A DNA stretch of 64,000 nt from JANSWP01 sp041941305 (GCA_041941305.1 JBGTQJ010000047.1:1-64000); one strand, 5' to 3'. Positions 36,853 to 45,940 are shown, counted from the first letter of the stretch. A program made the numbers and translations. Notes: generated from the letters alone by a model not told the origin.

Positions 36853-38193
36853 ATGAAAAAGTCCAACCTTTATTTATGGTTAATATCCGGCTTGATATTG
36901 CTTACCGGATTTTCGACTACTTTATCAGGGCAAACTCTTTTTTGTCCTTGTGATCCCAATGCGCCTCCTTATCCTGGGATGGCAATGGAAAAAGATTCCT
37001 GGATGGATGCTGCTGGCGGGAAATTTAAATTGGTTTGTACCAATCAAAGTCCTACCGGAGATTTTGTATGGTCTTATTGCCCTCCGGGGGGTGGTGCTCC
37101 GAAAGTTGTTGGAAGATGTGTTTATCCGGGTGGGCAAAATTGCGATTGGGATATTGACAATTATTGGGTACACATTTGCAGGGACCCAAATAGTAACTGC
37201 GCTATAGTTGATATTTTTTGCATAGATGAATGCAGAAAGATTACTGTGAATGTGAAATATAACAGCACCACAGGTTGTTGGGAAGAAGAAACTTCTTTCC
37301 GAAAACTTCATGACGAAACTTTTTTTGCCAGTCTAGACCCTACGGATAGCAATGATGATGGCATTCCTGATGAAGGGTTTAATATTTTGACTGATGGATT
37401 GTATCCTTTTCCACCGCCTCCACTTCCTGCCGAATATGCAACTCGAATAGGCATCAATTTACATACAAGTGCCAATATCTGTGATTTTTCATGGGATATT
37501 GGCTTGCTCCATCCAACTGTGGAGCCCGGAGATTATATTATTTTGGAGGGGTTCACAATGGACAATATTAATTCCATCCATTCGGGTTTCACTGCTTCCA
37601 ATATTTCCACAGGTTTGCAATTAACCGTTATAGATGCTTTTGCTCCTGCAACTGGGGATTTTATTGCGTCACTCAGCCAACCCAGCCCTCAACTGACCAG
37701 CATTCAATATTTTGTAGTTGACCCGGATGCCAAACCATTTTACCAAAACCTTTTCTCCAATCATCCTGCTCCAATTGAAGAATTTGATTGGTCATGCCTG
37801 GAGGATTTCAGCGATATGCCGGGTTATATTTCTACAGCTGGTGTATTGTTTTGCCAAGCCGATATACCTACACTTTCCGAATGGGGGTTGATTTTGCTAA
37901 CTCTTTTGCTCATAACCCTTAGTGCAGTAGCCATTTTACAAACACGTTCAGCAACAGTTGGAAATGATGGTGCAATTATAGTTACACAAGCAAGGATGCC
38001 AATTTGGGATAAAAAACTCTATTTATATGCTTTAAGAAAAACTTTATGGCTTTATCCAATTGCTCTGGTTGGCTTTTATTTAGGGTATGGATTTTTACAA
38101 GCAGCAGATTTTGTGGGTACACTGTTTGGAGTTGTGATAATCACTTATTTGGTTCACTACATTTTAATGTGGGATAGGAGAGATATGAATTGA
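36853..38193 (+). CDS. IPTL-motif exosortase substrate with extra C-terminal membrane helices
   Basis: The 446-residue product starts with a signal peptide (MKKSNLYLWLISGLILLTGFS...LSGQ). A Cys-rich extracellular part follows (about 14 Cys between residues 31 and 210). At 338-345 it has IPTLSEWG, followed by a membrane helix (346-362) and a basic residue. This is the IPTLxxWG-CTERM sorting signal recognised by exosortase H. Normally this signal ends the protein; here about 80 more residues follow, with two further membrane helices (about 396-415 and 418-440). The exosortase gene is next downstream, beyond a strong hairpin. It is the only IPTL protein in the window. Confidence 0.8.
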   Translation: MKKSNLYLWLISGLILLTGFSTTLSGQTLFCPCDPNAPPYPGMAMEKDSWMDAAGGKFKLVCTNQSPTGDFVWSYCPPGGGAPKVVGRCVYPGGQNCDWDIDNYWVHICRDPNSNCAIVDIFCIDECRKITVNVKYNSTTGCWEEETSFRKLHDETFFASLDPTDSNDDGIPDEGFNILTDGLYPFPPPPLPAEYATRIGINLHTSANICDFSWDIGLLHPTVEPGDYIILEGFTMDNINSIHSGFTASNISTGLQLTVIDAFAPATGDFIASLSQPSPQLTSIQYFVVDPDAKPFYQNLFSNHPAPIEEFDWSCLEDFSDMPGYISTAGVLFCQADIPTLSEWGLILLTLLLITLSAVAILQTRSATVGNDGAIIVTQARMPIWDKKLYLYALRKTLWLYPIALVGFYLGYGFLQAADFVGTLFGVVIITYLVHYILMWDRRDMN

Positions 38194-38195
38194 AA

Positions 38196-38248
38196 TTATA
38201 TTATGTAGTGAGAACCGGCAATTTGCCTGTTCTCACTACATAATATAA
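38196..38248. terminator. 20-bp perfect inverted repeat between substrate and exosortase genes
   Basis: Arms TTATATTATGTAGTGAGAAC (38196-38215) and its exact complement (38229-38248) enclose a 13-base loop. The structure begins 2 bases after the stop of the IPTL gene. It could stop most transcripts so that the substrate is made in excess over the exosortase, or it could protect mRNA ends. No long T-run follows. Confidence 0.65.
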
Positions 38249-38370
38249 CTTCCAGATCGACCGAAGGGCAGAAAGGGTGTTTTAAAAATTTTGGGTAATT
38301 CGTCCAAAATTATTTGATCAAGCATTTTGGTGAAAATTTTTAAATTCAGGTATCTCAAAAAAATCAACCT

Positions 38371-38982
38371 ATGAGTAAACGAAAACGAAAACAAAGAACA
38401 AGTAGTAGAAAAGCAAACAGTAAGAATATTCCCTCTCTTCGAAAAATATTGAAGAAGTGGTGGAAAGAAAAGCATCCAGTTTTACTTTTTGCCATGTGGT
38501 TTGTAGGTATTATAGTAATCCTTCATGTACTTCGTTATACTGATTTCTTTACAGATCGTCTTCATCCAACTATAATCCAGGCAAATGTACAAGGTGGAAA
38601 TTGGTTATTGAATCTTTTGGGGTTTGAAACACAAGTTGATGGTAGTTCTATCTTTTCTTCCAAATTTGATATGAATATCGTTCATGGCTGCGATGCCATA
38701 GAAGCGATTATGATTTTAATTGCTGTTTTATTGGCTTTTCCTTCATCATTGAAACAAAAATTAGTTGGTGTTTTGACTGGAATAGCCCTTTTGACAACAA
38801 TAAATTTAATTCGTGTGGCTAGCCTATTTTGGATTGGGGAACAACATCACGATTGGTTTGAATTTGCTCATATTGAATTGTGGCAATTCCTCTTCATTAT
38901 TTTGACTTTGGCTTTTTGCACAATCTGGATAGCTTGGTCTGTAGGAAAACTGAAATTTCATAAATCGAAAGAAAAAGCATGA
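38371..38982 (+). CDS. xrtH: Exosortase H (IPTLxxWG-CTERM-specific transpeptidase-like)
   Basis: Exosortases are integral membrane cysteine transpeptidases that process C-terminal sorting signals. The 203-residue protein has a basic N-terminus (MSKRKRKQRTSSRK) and about five membrane helices. The catalytic triad is Cys107 in NIVHGCDAIEAIM, Arg148 in NLIRVASLF and His167 in FAHIELWQF. The type is assigned as H because the gene directly upstream encodes an IPTLSEWG motif, the substrate signature paired with XrtH. It overlaps the next membrane protein gene by four bases. No exopolysaccharide genes are nearby, so this is a stand-alone sorting locus. Confidence 0.85.
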   Translation: MSKRKRKQRTSSRKANSKNIPSLRKILKKWWKEKHPVLLFAMWFVGIIVILHVLRYTDFFTDRLHPTIIQANVQGGNWLLNLLGFETQVDGSSIFSSKFDMNIVHGCDAIEAIMILIAVLLAFPSSLKQKLVGVLTGIALLTTINLIRVASLFWIGEQHHDWFEFAHIELWQFLFIILTLAFCTIWIAWSVGKLKFHKSKEKA

Positions 38983-39659
38983 AATCTGGTACCAACCATC
39001 TTTCTACAAAAAAAATCATTGGACTTTTTCTAAAAGTCATTGGAATCTATGGACTATTTTTGATAATAGGTTTTTTATGGTTGAAAAATCCTTATTCCAA
39101 TTGGTATCAGTGGTGGGGAAACAAAATGGAGACTCCGGCTTCATGGTTTGGATTGGTGGTACAATTTGAAGACAATCAGAAAAAAGATAAGGAGAAAAAT
39201 GATATTCGAGGAGTGGTAATGGATAAAGCCGTCATAGAACATTATAAAAAACAAGCAGAAGCAGGACTCATCACAGAAGCAGATGTACCAGCAGGAGATT
39301 TCCGATTTGATAGTTTCCGGCAAGGGTACTTTCCTACGGCTTTGTTATTAACGCTTATTTTGGCTTATCCTTTTGGCTTTTGGAAGCCAAGAATTAAGGC
39401 TGTTGTTTGGGGTTTGCTATTAATACATCTCTTCTTTTGGTTCAAATCTTCTATCTGGATAGCATATATATGTACCCAAGTGGTTGAATTGCAACATCTT
39501 GGAGTCGAAAGTGTATTTTGGAAAAAAGTAGTAGCCTACAATTTTAGAGCATTTGTTGAAGATATGCCTTTACGAATAATTGTACCTATCCTAATCTGGT
39601 TCGTGGTAAGCTTTAAGGGAGAGGACTGGAAAAGGATAATTCGTTCAAAAAGTCTTTAG
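38979..39659 (+). CDS. Exosortase H-associated membrane protein
   Basis: The 226-residue protein has four probable membrane helices (about 13-32, 117-135, 138-160 and 195-215) and an extracytoplasmic loop rich in Lys and Asp (NQKKDKEKNDIRGVVMDKAV). It starts within the last codons of xrtH (ATGA overlap), so the two are translationally coupled. Its role is inferred only from coupling: a dedicated partner of the exosortase, perhaps in substrate handling. It converges on the tocopherol-cyclase-like gene, overlapping it by four bases at the stops. Confidence 0.7.
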   Translation: MKSGTNHLSTKKIIGLFLKVIGIYGLFLIIGFLWLKNPYSNWYQWWGNKMETPASWFGLVVQFEDNQKKDKEKNDIRGVVMDKAVIEHYKKQAEAGLITEADVPAGDFRFDSFRQGYFPTALLLTLILAYPFGFWKPRIKAVVWGLLLIHLFFWFKSSIWIAYICTQVVELQHLGVESVFWKKVVAYNFRAFVEDMPLRIIVPILIWFVVSFKGEDWKRIIRSKSL

Positions 39660-40636
39660 GATTTTTTTTCCCATAAGGTTTCCGCTTTACCAGCCACCTC
39701 CATTCCTGCGTTTTTTCCCGTACCCTTAAAAATCAATTTGTTCCTTTCATAAAGATTTACTTCTAATATAGCCTGCATGCTTTCATTGACTTTACCTGTC
39801 ATATTTCCCGAAATGGGCGCAACCAAATCTCCTCCCCTTGCTTGTGTGGCTTTTATTTCCAGCCGATTTTTTTTGTCGTAAAAAGTTAGATAAACAATAT
39901 TGGAATCATGAGATGCCTTCATTTTTGCTCCAGTATAAGTAGCAAAGCGATACAATTTCCCACTCATCAAAAAACCTACAATATAGCCAACAAAATGACT
40001 ACCTAACCAGGGGATATTGGCAACAGATGCCATTAATGATACTCGCTTATCACTATCAAAATGATTGCTTTGCATCCAAATCCAGGCATTCGGGAATGAT
40101 CGTCCCCAATCTTTCTCCATATATCCTCTGCCTTCAGAAAAGTTGATAGGTTTTTCATTTATCGATAAACTGCCCAGGATATTGTGATCCATACTCACCA
40201 CTCCATGATAACATTGCATGAATGGTACAAAGGAATACCATCCCATAATACCGGGAGCACCCAACATTTTTGGCCAAGGATAATGACTTTCAAATTTTAG
40301 ATTTCCTTTTAAGTTGGGTAAATTCAAATTTATTTCTTCTCGCGAAAAATAATTTTCCTCAATTCTAACGGCAAATTTATTGGTTGAGGGAATAAACTGA
40401 GCAGCTTTAAATTTATGATAACTCGAAGTACTATTTACACCATCCAATACCTGAATAAAGGCGTGTTGTTCTCCATCTTTCCCCAAAGATATACCTGGAA
40501 TGACTGCCAAAATATGTTGCTCTGTCGGGTCAACTATTTTAAAATACCAACCTTCAAAATAATTGCTGGTTTTTCCCCATCCGTGATAGCGGTCTGGGTC
40601 CCAAAGGGCATTCCATTTATGTATAAGTTGACGCAT
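39656..40636 (-). CDS. Tocopherol cyclase-like protein
   Basis: The product from MRQLIHKWNALWDPDRYHG is 326 residues. It shows hallmarks of the tocopherol cyclase family (PF14249): WNPD-like WDPDRYHGW, SNYFEGWYFKIVD, and GRGYMEKDWGRSFPNAWIWMQSNHF. Plant and cyanobacterial members close the chromanol ring of vitamin E; many bacterial members, including those of heterotrophs, have no proven substrate. An upstream in-frame ATG at 40738 would add 34 residues with no family match, so I prefer 40636. A methyltransferase of a sterol/tocopherol-like type is encoded 7 kb away, but no prenyl-quinone genes accompany it. Confidence 0.75.
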   Translation of the reverse strand: MRQLIHKWNALWDPDRYHGWGKTSNYFEGWYFKIVDPTEQHILAVIPGISLGKDGEQHAFIQVLDGVNSTSSYHKFKAAQFIPSTNKFAVRIEENYFSREEINLNLPNLKGNLKFESHYPWPKMLGAPGIMGWYSFVPFMQCYHGVVSMDHNILGSLSINEKPINFSEGRGYMEKDWGRSFPNAWIWMQSNHFDSDKRVSLMASVANIPWLGSHFVGYIVGFLMSGKLYRFATYTGAKMKASHDSNIVYLTFYDKKNRLEIKATQARGGDLVAPISGNMTGKVNESMQAILEVNLYERNKLIFKGTGKNAGMEVAGKAETLWEKKS

Positions 40637-40781
40637 GAGCAAATTGATTTCCAGTAAGGTAAAAAAGAATAACTGGAAAAAGGACAAACTGTTTAGCGCT
40701 TCTCTGAAAAATCCCTGTTGAAAATAAATAAGAGGCATGAGATTGGTGATTGATTATTGGGAATTTCATCAAGTATTACAA

Positions 40782-41165
40782 TTAAAAACTTGCTTTTTTC
40801 AAAAACCAGGCCTGCAAAATTGCAAAGTCTGCAACTATAATTGCTACAATTCCGATTGCTACATAGCCAACCGTATTGAGTCCAAAGCTTTGAGTCAAAA
40901 TAATAATTGCACTCCCGATTACCCATAACCAGTCCTGCCAAATGATAACTTTAACTTGTTTGGTGGATGTAAAATTGCTTTGTGCAGTTCTGTAAAGTGA
41001 GATTGAAAATAATAGCAAGCCAAGTCCTATGAATATTAAAATTTTAGGTTGTGCTATGCCCATCCACATAGCCAGGGACATGTGAAAATAAGACATGGTT
41101 AATCCACTTAAAGCGGAGAATAAGGCATTAGCTATTAGGGTGATTTTTAATTTTTTATTTTGCAT
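40782..41165 (-). CDS. Small four-helix membrane protein
   Basis: The 127-residue protein consists of four hydrophobic helices with short Lys-rich ends (start MQNKKLKITLIANALF, end WFLKKASF). It has no catalytic motif I recognise. It follows the SRPBCC gene on the same strand after 267 bases that include a BIME-like repeat, so co-transcription is uncertain. Function unknown. Confidence 0.65.
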   Translation of the reverse strand: MQNKKLKITLIANALFSALSGLTMSYFHMSLAMWMGIAQPKILIFIGLGLLLFSISLYRTAQSNFTSTKQVKVIIWQDWLWVIGSAIIILTQSFGLNTVGYVAIGIVAIIVADFAILQAWFLKKASF

Positions 41166-41267
41166 ATCAGATTGATTTGAGATTAAGGAATTATATCAGC
41201 AATTCTCATTTTAAAAAATTTAACTAAAATTCGGTTTCAATTTTAATCAAATTTTTGTTCTGGCTCT

Positions 41268-41351
41268 GAGTAGCGGGGTTTTGAACCCCGTAGAATTTAG
41301 CGCACCTTCCCGATTACATCAGAAAATGCGGGGTTCAAAACCCCGCTACTC
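41268..41351. repeat. BIME-like pair of inverted palindromic units (1)
   Basis: Two perfect 23-base inverted arms (41268-41290, 41329-41351) are separated by 38 bases. Each arm is GAGTAG followed by a small hairpin CGGGGTT-ttg-AACCCCG. The tetranucleotide GTAG directly beside a hairpin is the architecture of REP units mobilised by REP-associated tyrosine transposases. Confidence 0.75.
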
Positions 41352-41432
41352 AATCTTTTTACTAAGGTGAGAATTGCTGGAAATAAATTAAAGTGGTTTC
41401 TAAAGATTTGGTATTTAGTGGTTTACACTGTT

Positions 41433-41888
41433 TTATACACTTGTTGTAGAAACCTCCACAGAAGTTTCACACCTGTCCTTTAATGCCTCATTCATTTTTA
41501 TGAAACCGGCTTTGGTTTTTTCCCCAATCATATTCAAAATCATATTGCTCAATATTCCTCTAAAATTTTCACCGTGGATAATTTTTGTTTTGTTTTCAGA
41601 GATTGACTCCAATAGAAAGTAGTGCTCCCCATCGAATAATCCCTTAACGAAAAGATGTCCTTCCCATCTAAATTCTTCTTCTGATTTACATTCTAAAATG
41701 GTTGGTTTAAACGTTTGAGGTTTTTGTCCCTCAATATTCATGGTGTTTTCCAGTTGAGCACCTTTTTTTGCTTCCCCTTTGATTTGAACAAAAGGATTCC
41801 AGTCCGCATATTTTTCAAAATCCATCAATGTGTTCCAAACTTTTGATACTGGGCTGTTGATGATAATTTCTGTTTGAATGTTTTTCAT
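41433..41888 (-). CDS. SRPBCC (START/Bet v1-fold) protein
   Basis: The 151-residue product shows the SRPBCC pattern: IIINSPVSKVWNTLMDFEKYADWNPFVQIKGEAKKGAQL, then FRWEGHLFVKGLFDGEHYFLLE, and a final amphipathic helix. The fold binds hydrophobic ligands in a cavity; the subgroup resembles polyketide cyclase/dehydrase-like lipid-transport proteins. It is divergent from an AraC-type regulator with a clear 21-bp-spaced direct repeat between them, so it is probably the target of that regulator. Confidence 0.85.
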   Translation of the reverse strand: MKNIQTEIIINSPVSKVWNTLMDFEKYADWNPFVQIKGEAKKGAQLENTMNIEGQKPQTFKPTILECKSEEEFRWEGHLFVKGLFDGEHYFLLESISENKTKIIHGENFRGILSNMILNMIGEKTKAGFIKMNEALKDRCETSVEVSTTSV

Positions 41889-41947
41889 GATATTTTTTTT
41901 TGATTAAAATTGATAATGCAAAGATGTAGGTGAAAGGGGTTTCAGAT

Positions 41948-41999
41948 ATTGACATCAAATGCCGATTGATTGACATTTGACGCCAATTCATTATTTTTG
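41948..41999 (+). promoter_or_regulatory. AraC-type operator (21-bp direct repeat) and promoter
   Basis: ATTGACATCAAATGCCGATT begins at 41948 and ATTGACATTTGACGCCAATT at 41969. They share 15 of 21 positions including ATTGACAT and GCC, at exactly two helical turns. TATTTTTG at 41992-41999 fits the TAnnTTTG element, with TTG at 41970-41972 nineteen bases upstream inside the second repeat. This suggests autoregulation of the AraC gene, whose start I place at 42015. Confidence 0.65.
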
Positions 42000-42014
42000 A
42001 AGAAAATCCTTGTA

Positions 42015-43028
42015 ATGAAATTCAGAGCAAGATTTATTGCAAATGTTATCCAGTTTGCAGCTCTGCAAGGGGCTGACAGGCGAATTTTATTGAAAATTAC
42101 TGCTAAGAGCTTTGAAGAATTGAATGATGAGGAATTGATGTTTGAAGCTGGAATATATAATCAGATTATGGAGGAAGCAGTTGCCTTAACCAAGGATCCC
42201 TATTTCGGTTTGCACCTTGGAGAACATCTGTCTCTTTCAGCTGCAGGGTTGATAGTCCAAATTGTCCAAAGTAGTCGAACAGTATTGGAAGGTTTGAATT
42301 ACCTAGTGGAATTTGCAAACCTTGGCTGTCAGGCGATGCCTTTTCAGTTGGAGCAACAAGTAGAGGAATGGCAATTATCCCTCCATCCAAACCTTATTTG
42401 GCAAGAACAATCGGAGGTAGCTGTAAGGCAAACGATGGATGGAATGGTCATGTTTACTTTACGGGAATTTCACACTTTAACCCGTCAAAAATATGCCCCA
42501 AAACGAATTCATTTTGCTTATCCCAGACCAGCAAAATTTAGCGAATATGAACGCTTATTCAACTGCCCAGTTCGATTCGATCAAGCCCTGACTGCCTTGT
42601 ATTTGGATGCGCATCATGTTGAAGAACCCGTAATTACAAATGATTATCATTTACTCCAAATTCTCGTTCAATATGCCCACAAGAAACTTCAGGATTTAGA
42701 AAAAGATGGCGGATTTTCCAATATTGTACGTCAATCCATTATCAATTTGGTCAAGCCTCAATTCCCTACCATTGAAGAGGTGGCTGCAAACTTGAATATA
42801 AGCGTTAGAACTTTACAGAGAAGGTTGAATGAAGAAGCCATGACCTTTAAATCAGTTTTGGATGAATTGAGGAAACAGTTTGCTTTTGATTATTTAAAAA
42901 ATGATAGGCTCAGTGTGAAAGAAATTGCTTATTTGCTGGACTATTCTGATGCCAGCTCCTTCATTCGATCATTTAAAAGGTGGACAGGAGAAAGCCCGGA
43001 AAGCTTTCGTAGGAGTAATTTAATTTAG
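42015..43028 (+). CDS. AraC family transcriptional regulator (arabinose-binding-domain subgroup)
   Basis: The 337-residue protein starts MKFRARFIANVIQFAALQGADRR. Residues about 15-190 form the ligand-binding domain of the OruR/Arabinose_bd type (FEAGIYNQIMEEAVALTKDPYFGLHLGEH). The C-terminal 100 residues hold two helix-turn-helices: TIEEVAANLNISVRTLQRRL and SVKEIAYLLDYSDASSFIRSFKRW. An earlier in-frame ATG at 41970 would place the operator repeat inside the gene, so I chose 42015. It is divergent from, and probably controls, the SRPBCC gene. Confidence 0.88.
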   Translation: MKFRARFIANVIQFAALQGADRRILLKITAKSFEELNDEELMFEAGIYNQIMEEAVALTKDPYFGLHLGEHLSLSAAGLIVQIVQSSRTVLEGLNYLVEFANLGCQAMPFQLEQQVEEWQLSLHPNLIWQEQSEVAVRQTMDGMVMFTLREFHTLTRQKYAPKRIHFAYPRPAKFSEYERLFNCPVRFDQALTALYLDAHHVEEPVITNDYHLLQILVQYAHKKLQDLEKDGGFSNIVRQSIINLVKPQFPTIEEVAANLNISVRTLQRRLNEEAMTFKSVLDELRKQFAFDYLKNDRLSVKEIAYLLDYSDASSFIRSFKRWTGESPESFRRSNLI

Positions 43029-43193
43029 ATAAGATTGGTTTTGTCTAATTGATAGGAAAGTCTAGTCCCGGAATTTTTTACCCTAATTTCCGCATTTTGC
43101 ACCAATAGGTAATGTATTTACAACATATAGTAAGATCTTCCTTCGTTTTCTACTTTATTTTTGTTGTGTAATTGTCGGATAGCCATTTTTTAA

Positions 43194-43805
43194 AAACTAA
43201 ATTCCTTCCAAGATTCTATTAATGGGTTGGAAAATATCGATTCCATTGGCAGAAACCTGTGGATAAATAACAATGATGCACTGAGTAGTTTAATCGGGTT
43301 GGAAAATATCATTTCCATTGGAGGACACCTGATGCTTAGATACAATGATGCACTAAGCAGTTTAAGTGGGCTAGACAATATCGATTATAAAACAATTACA
43401 TCTTTAACTATCGAAAACTGTCAGAATCTTTCTGTTTGCGAAGTTCAAAGTATCTGCGGTTACCTCCAAAATGATAGTGGGAATGCCCAGGTCTCTGATA
43501 ATGCCCATGGATGCAACAGCGTACTTGAAATTGAAGCTGCCTGCCTGGTTCCAGCCAGGGAAGTGCTTTCCCCAAATGATGCCGTTTATGCATTTCCAAA
43601 CCCTACTAATAATATCGTTTATTTTGAAGGAATCCAACAAGATCTATGGTATCTTCGGGTAATAAACACCATGGGAGAGATAATTAATAGTCATACACAA
43701 ATTGAAAATAGGCAAGTGGACCTTTCTAATTTACCAAGTGATATATTCATTTTAGAGCTGAGCAATAAAGATCAATTCTTAACAATGCGGATAATAAAAG
43801 AGTAG
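43194..43805 (+). pseudogene. 5'-truncated T9SS protein with leucine-rich-like 24-residue repeats
   Basis: The frame reads continuously from a stop at 43191-43193 but has no ATG or signal peptide; it opens in mid-repeat (SINGLENIDSIGRN). The repeat is 72 bp, 24 residues, GLENIxSIGxxLxxxxNDALSSLx, as in Bacteroidota leucine-rich or receptor-L-like proteins. The C-terminus is an intact type-A T9SS sorting domain (FPNPTNNIVYFEG...MRIIKE). The N-terminal part of the gene has been lost, so the remaining coding sequence is probably a relic, although a TTG at 43227 could in principle start it. Confidence 0.65.
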
Positions 43806-43979
43806 GTATTTAGTTCCAAATTAATTTCTCAAACGAGTAAACTTTTTCCCAGGTATTTTTTAACTCTCCTCAAATGAAGTTCATTCAAAGATTTTAAAGG
43901 TGTAAGATCGAATTTTGTTTTAACCCAATGCTTGAATTTTTAGAAGCTTTTTCTTCGTTTTTCAACTCAGGTTAATTTG

Positions 43980-44774
43980 TTATTTCTCAAGCAGCTCAAG
44001 CGTCACCAAATAAGCGCAATGATCAGATGCTATCGTGTCTTGAATAACTTTTTTATCAAGAACTCTCCACCTGTTCTTGGGATAATACATCACATAGTCT
44101 ATTTTTTTCCTTGGCTTATCAGATGGGTAGGTGGATTCAGGATTTTCTCTATCGTAAGTAGATTCCCAAACTTCTTCAAGTATTTTGATAGGTCCACTTC
44201 CAGGTGTTGCATTGAGATCGCCTGCTAATATTGTAGGATAATTATTCTTGGAAAATACTTCATTTACTTTTAAGGCTTGGATTTCTCTACCTGGGTTGCC
44301 CTCATGTGCAAAATGGGTCCCAACAAAAGCAATCGTGTCACCAGAAGGCAGCTCAACTACTACTTCCAATGCTGCCCTTGGTTCCTGTCCTTGAATAAAA
44401 GGTAGGGGTACATTTCTGGTACTCAAAAAAGAATATTTGGACAACACCCCTTCACCATATTCTCCTCCATCATAATGCATCGCTCTGCCAAATATAGGTG
44501 CCATTTTGGTTCGCCAACCTAATTCAGTAACCAGGTCATATTTTTTTGACCTATTGACTTTATAATCTACTTCTTGTAGAGCTACCAAATCAGGGTTTGC
44601 ATCAATTATAAGCTTAGCCAATATATCGAGGTTGAAATCTCCCTTCGTTGTTCGTCCATGAAGAATGTTGAACGAAAGCACCTTTATTACTTTACTATTT
44701 TCAATTTTTGATTGAGACCATATGGGTACAAAAAAGATTAAGAACAATAAGGCAAAAGGCATTCGTAGCATCAT
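43980..44774 (-). CDS. Secreted endonuclease/exonuclease/phosphatase-fold protein
   Basis: The 264-residue product has a signal peptide (MMLRMPFALLFLIFFVPIWS). The metal-dependent EEP catalytic set follows: SFNILHG (Asn), LVALQEVD (Glu), VGTHFAH (His), ILAGDLNATPGSG (Asp, Asn), and ASDHCAYLV (Asp-His). The family includes DNases, sphingomyelinases and inositol phosphatases; this subgroup of small secreted forms is commonly called an endonuclease/exonuclease/phosphatase protein without a fixed substrate. It is transcribed alone, with a 98-base gap to the upstream gene. Confidence 0.88.
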   Translation of the reverse strand: MMLRMPFALLFLIFFVPIWSQSKIENSKVIKVLSFNILHGRTTKGDFNLDILAKLIIDANPDLVALQEVDYKVNRSKKYDLVTELGWRTKMAPIFGRAMHYDGGEYGEGVLSKYSFLSTRNVPLPFIQGQEPRAALEVVVELPSGDTIAFVGTHFAHEGNPGREIQALKVNEVFSKNNYPTILAGDLNATPGSGPIKILEEVWESTYDRENPESTYPSDKPRKKIDYVMYYPKNRWRVLDKKVIQDTIASDHCAYLVTLELLEK

Positions 44775-44872
44775 TTGTTTCCGGATTTTTTATTCTGCCA
44801 GAACTATCATTTCAACTAAAAGTGACTAGTAAGTCATTAAGCTTTTATAAAGTCAAACTTTCCTCCAAATTA

Positions 44873-45940
44873 TTAATATTGAGGCTTCCAGAAGTCTGGC
44901 TTTGAAATGAATTGGGCATCCACTAAGGCAGCATCCTCAATTACGGCGTAAAATTGGTCAAGGTATTTAATGATTTTCTTTCGTTCGGATTTTACCAGCC
45001 ATTGAAAGTTAGAGATATAGGAATAAATTTCAGCTTTGTTGGTTTTGAATATTTCAAAAACTTCATTCAAATCTTTAGCCGTTTTGTCATTCCCCAAAAA
45101 TTGACGATCTCTTACGTTCTGCAAAGTGGTTTTAGGATTGGGAATGGCATAATGACTATCGACCAGTCCTGCAAAATCAAAGTCGAAAGGAACGGGATAA
45201 ATATTACCGGATGTATCCTGAAATACGTCCAGATTGTGCCTTACTGGTACTATCCAGTCTGTATTTCCCACCATGTATTGAAAAACTTGAAACAAGGTAT
45301 AAGTTTTGGCATCCATATCTCTTGGAAAAAGCTTTAGACTATCCGGATAATCGGTAAGGTTTAAGCGATCCCTTAGTTCTTCCTTGTCTTCAATTAAAAA
45401 AGCCAGTTTGGGAGCCATTGGTCGTTTTTTTCCGGATTGTTGAAACCTGATATTGACCAATTGGACCTGGAAGCTTTTGTCTGTCAGGCAGTTGTATATT
45501 TTATATGCTAAAAATTCTTTTGCGATATATTGGATAAACTTGGGATCCTCCGAACAAGGGATAACCAGCTTCAGCTCATTGAATTTATTAAATCCTTCTT
45601 CTTTCAATACCTTCTTTTTGCTTTTTAACTTCATCGGTGGAATATCACAACTTCGAGCCCTAAATTTACCTCTGGTTTTTACCTGGAAGTCTATACTAAG
45701 TTTTTCCTTTTCATCTCCCAGTATGGTGAGATTAGCTGGCTGATATGCTCGTTTTGCCCGTTCAGCTTTGAGTTTTTCAAAATCAGTTTCCAATGTTATA
45801 TCTACAATTTCTCTTTGTTGGAGGTATTTAAAGAGACTTGTTGGTTCTGATAAAGCAGTGGATACTGATTGAGCAGATAGCGTAGACTGAAATTGACAAA
45901 AGGCAATAACTATAAATGCAAAGGTATTTAATGTTTTCAT
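44873..45940 (-). CDS. Secreted protein with CotH-like kinase signature
   Basis: The 355-residue protein starts with a signal peptide (MKTLNTFAFIVIAFCQFQSTLSA). It has no family I can name firmly. The segment FQYMVGNTDWIVPVRHNLDVFQD ... IYPVPFDFDFAGLVD resembles the catalytic region of CotH and other protein-kinase-like enzymes: a catalytic D/N loop with an HN motif, then a DFD metal-binding motif. The N-terminal half has a beta-sandwich-like KTRGKFRARSCDIPPMKLK segment also seen in CotH relatives. A role in phosphorylating secreted proteins or glycans is only inferred. Confidence 0.5.
   Translation of the reverse strand: MKTLNTFAFIVIAFCQFQSTLSAQSVSTALSEPTSLFKYLQQREIVDITLETDFEKLKAERAKRAYQPANLTILGDEKEKLSIDFQVKTRGKFRARSCDIPPMKLKSKKKVLKEEGFNKFNELKLVIPCSEDPKFIQYIAKEFLAYKIYNCLTDKSFQVQLVNIRFQQSGKKRPMAPKLAFLIEDKEELRDRLNLTDYPDSLKLFPRDMDAKTYTLFQVFQYMVGNTDWIVPVRHNLDVFQDTSGNIYPVPFDFDFAGLVDSHYAIPNPKTTLQNVRDRQFLGNDKTAKDLNEVFEIFKTNKAEIYSYISNFQWLVKSERKKIIKYLDQFYAVIEDAALVDAQFISKPDFWKPQY

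Noticed and set aside
41268..41351. The GGTTCAAAACC sequence considered as a tRNA T-arm
   Set aside because: It is part of a perfect 23-bp inverted repeat with no D-arm or anticodon arm.
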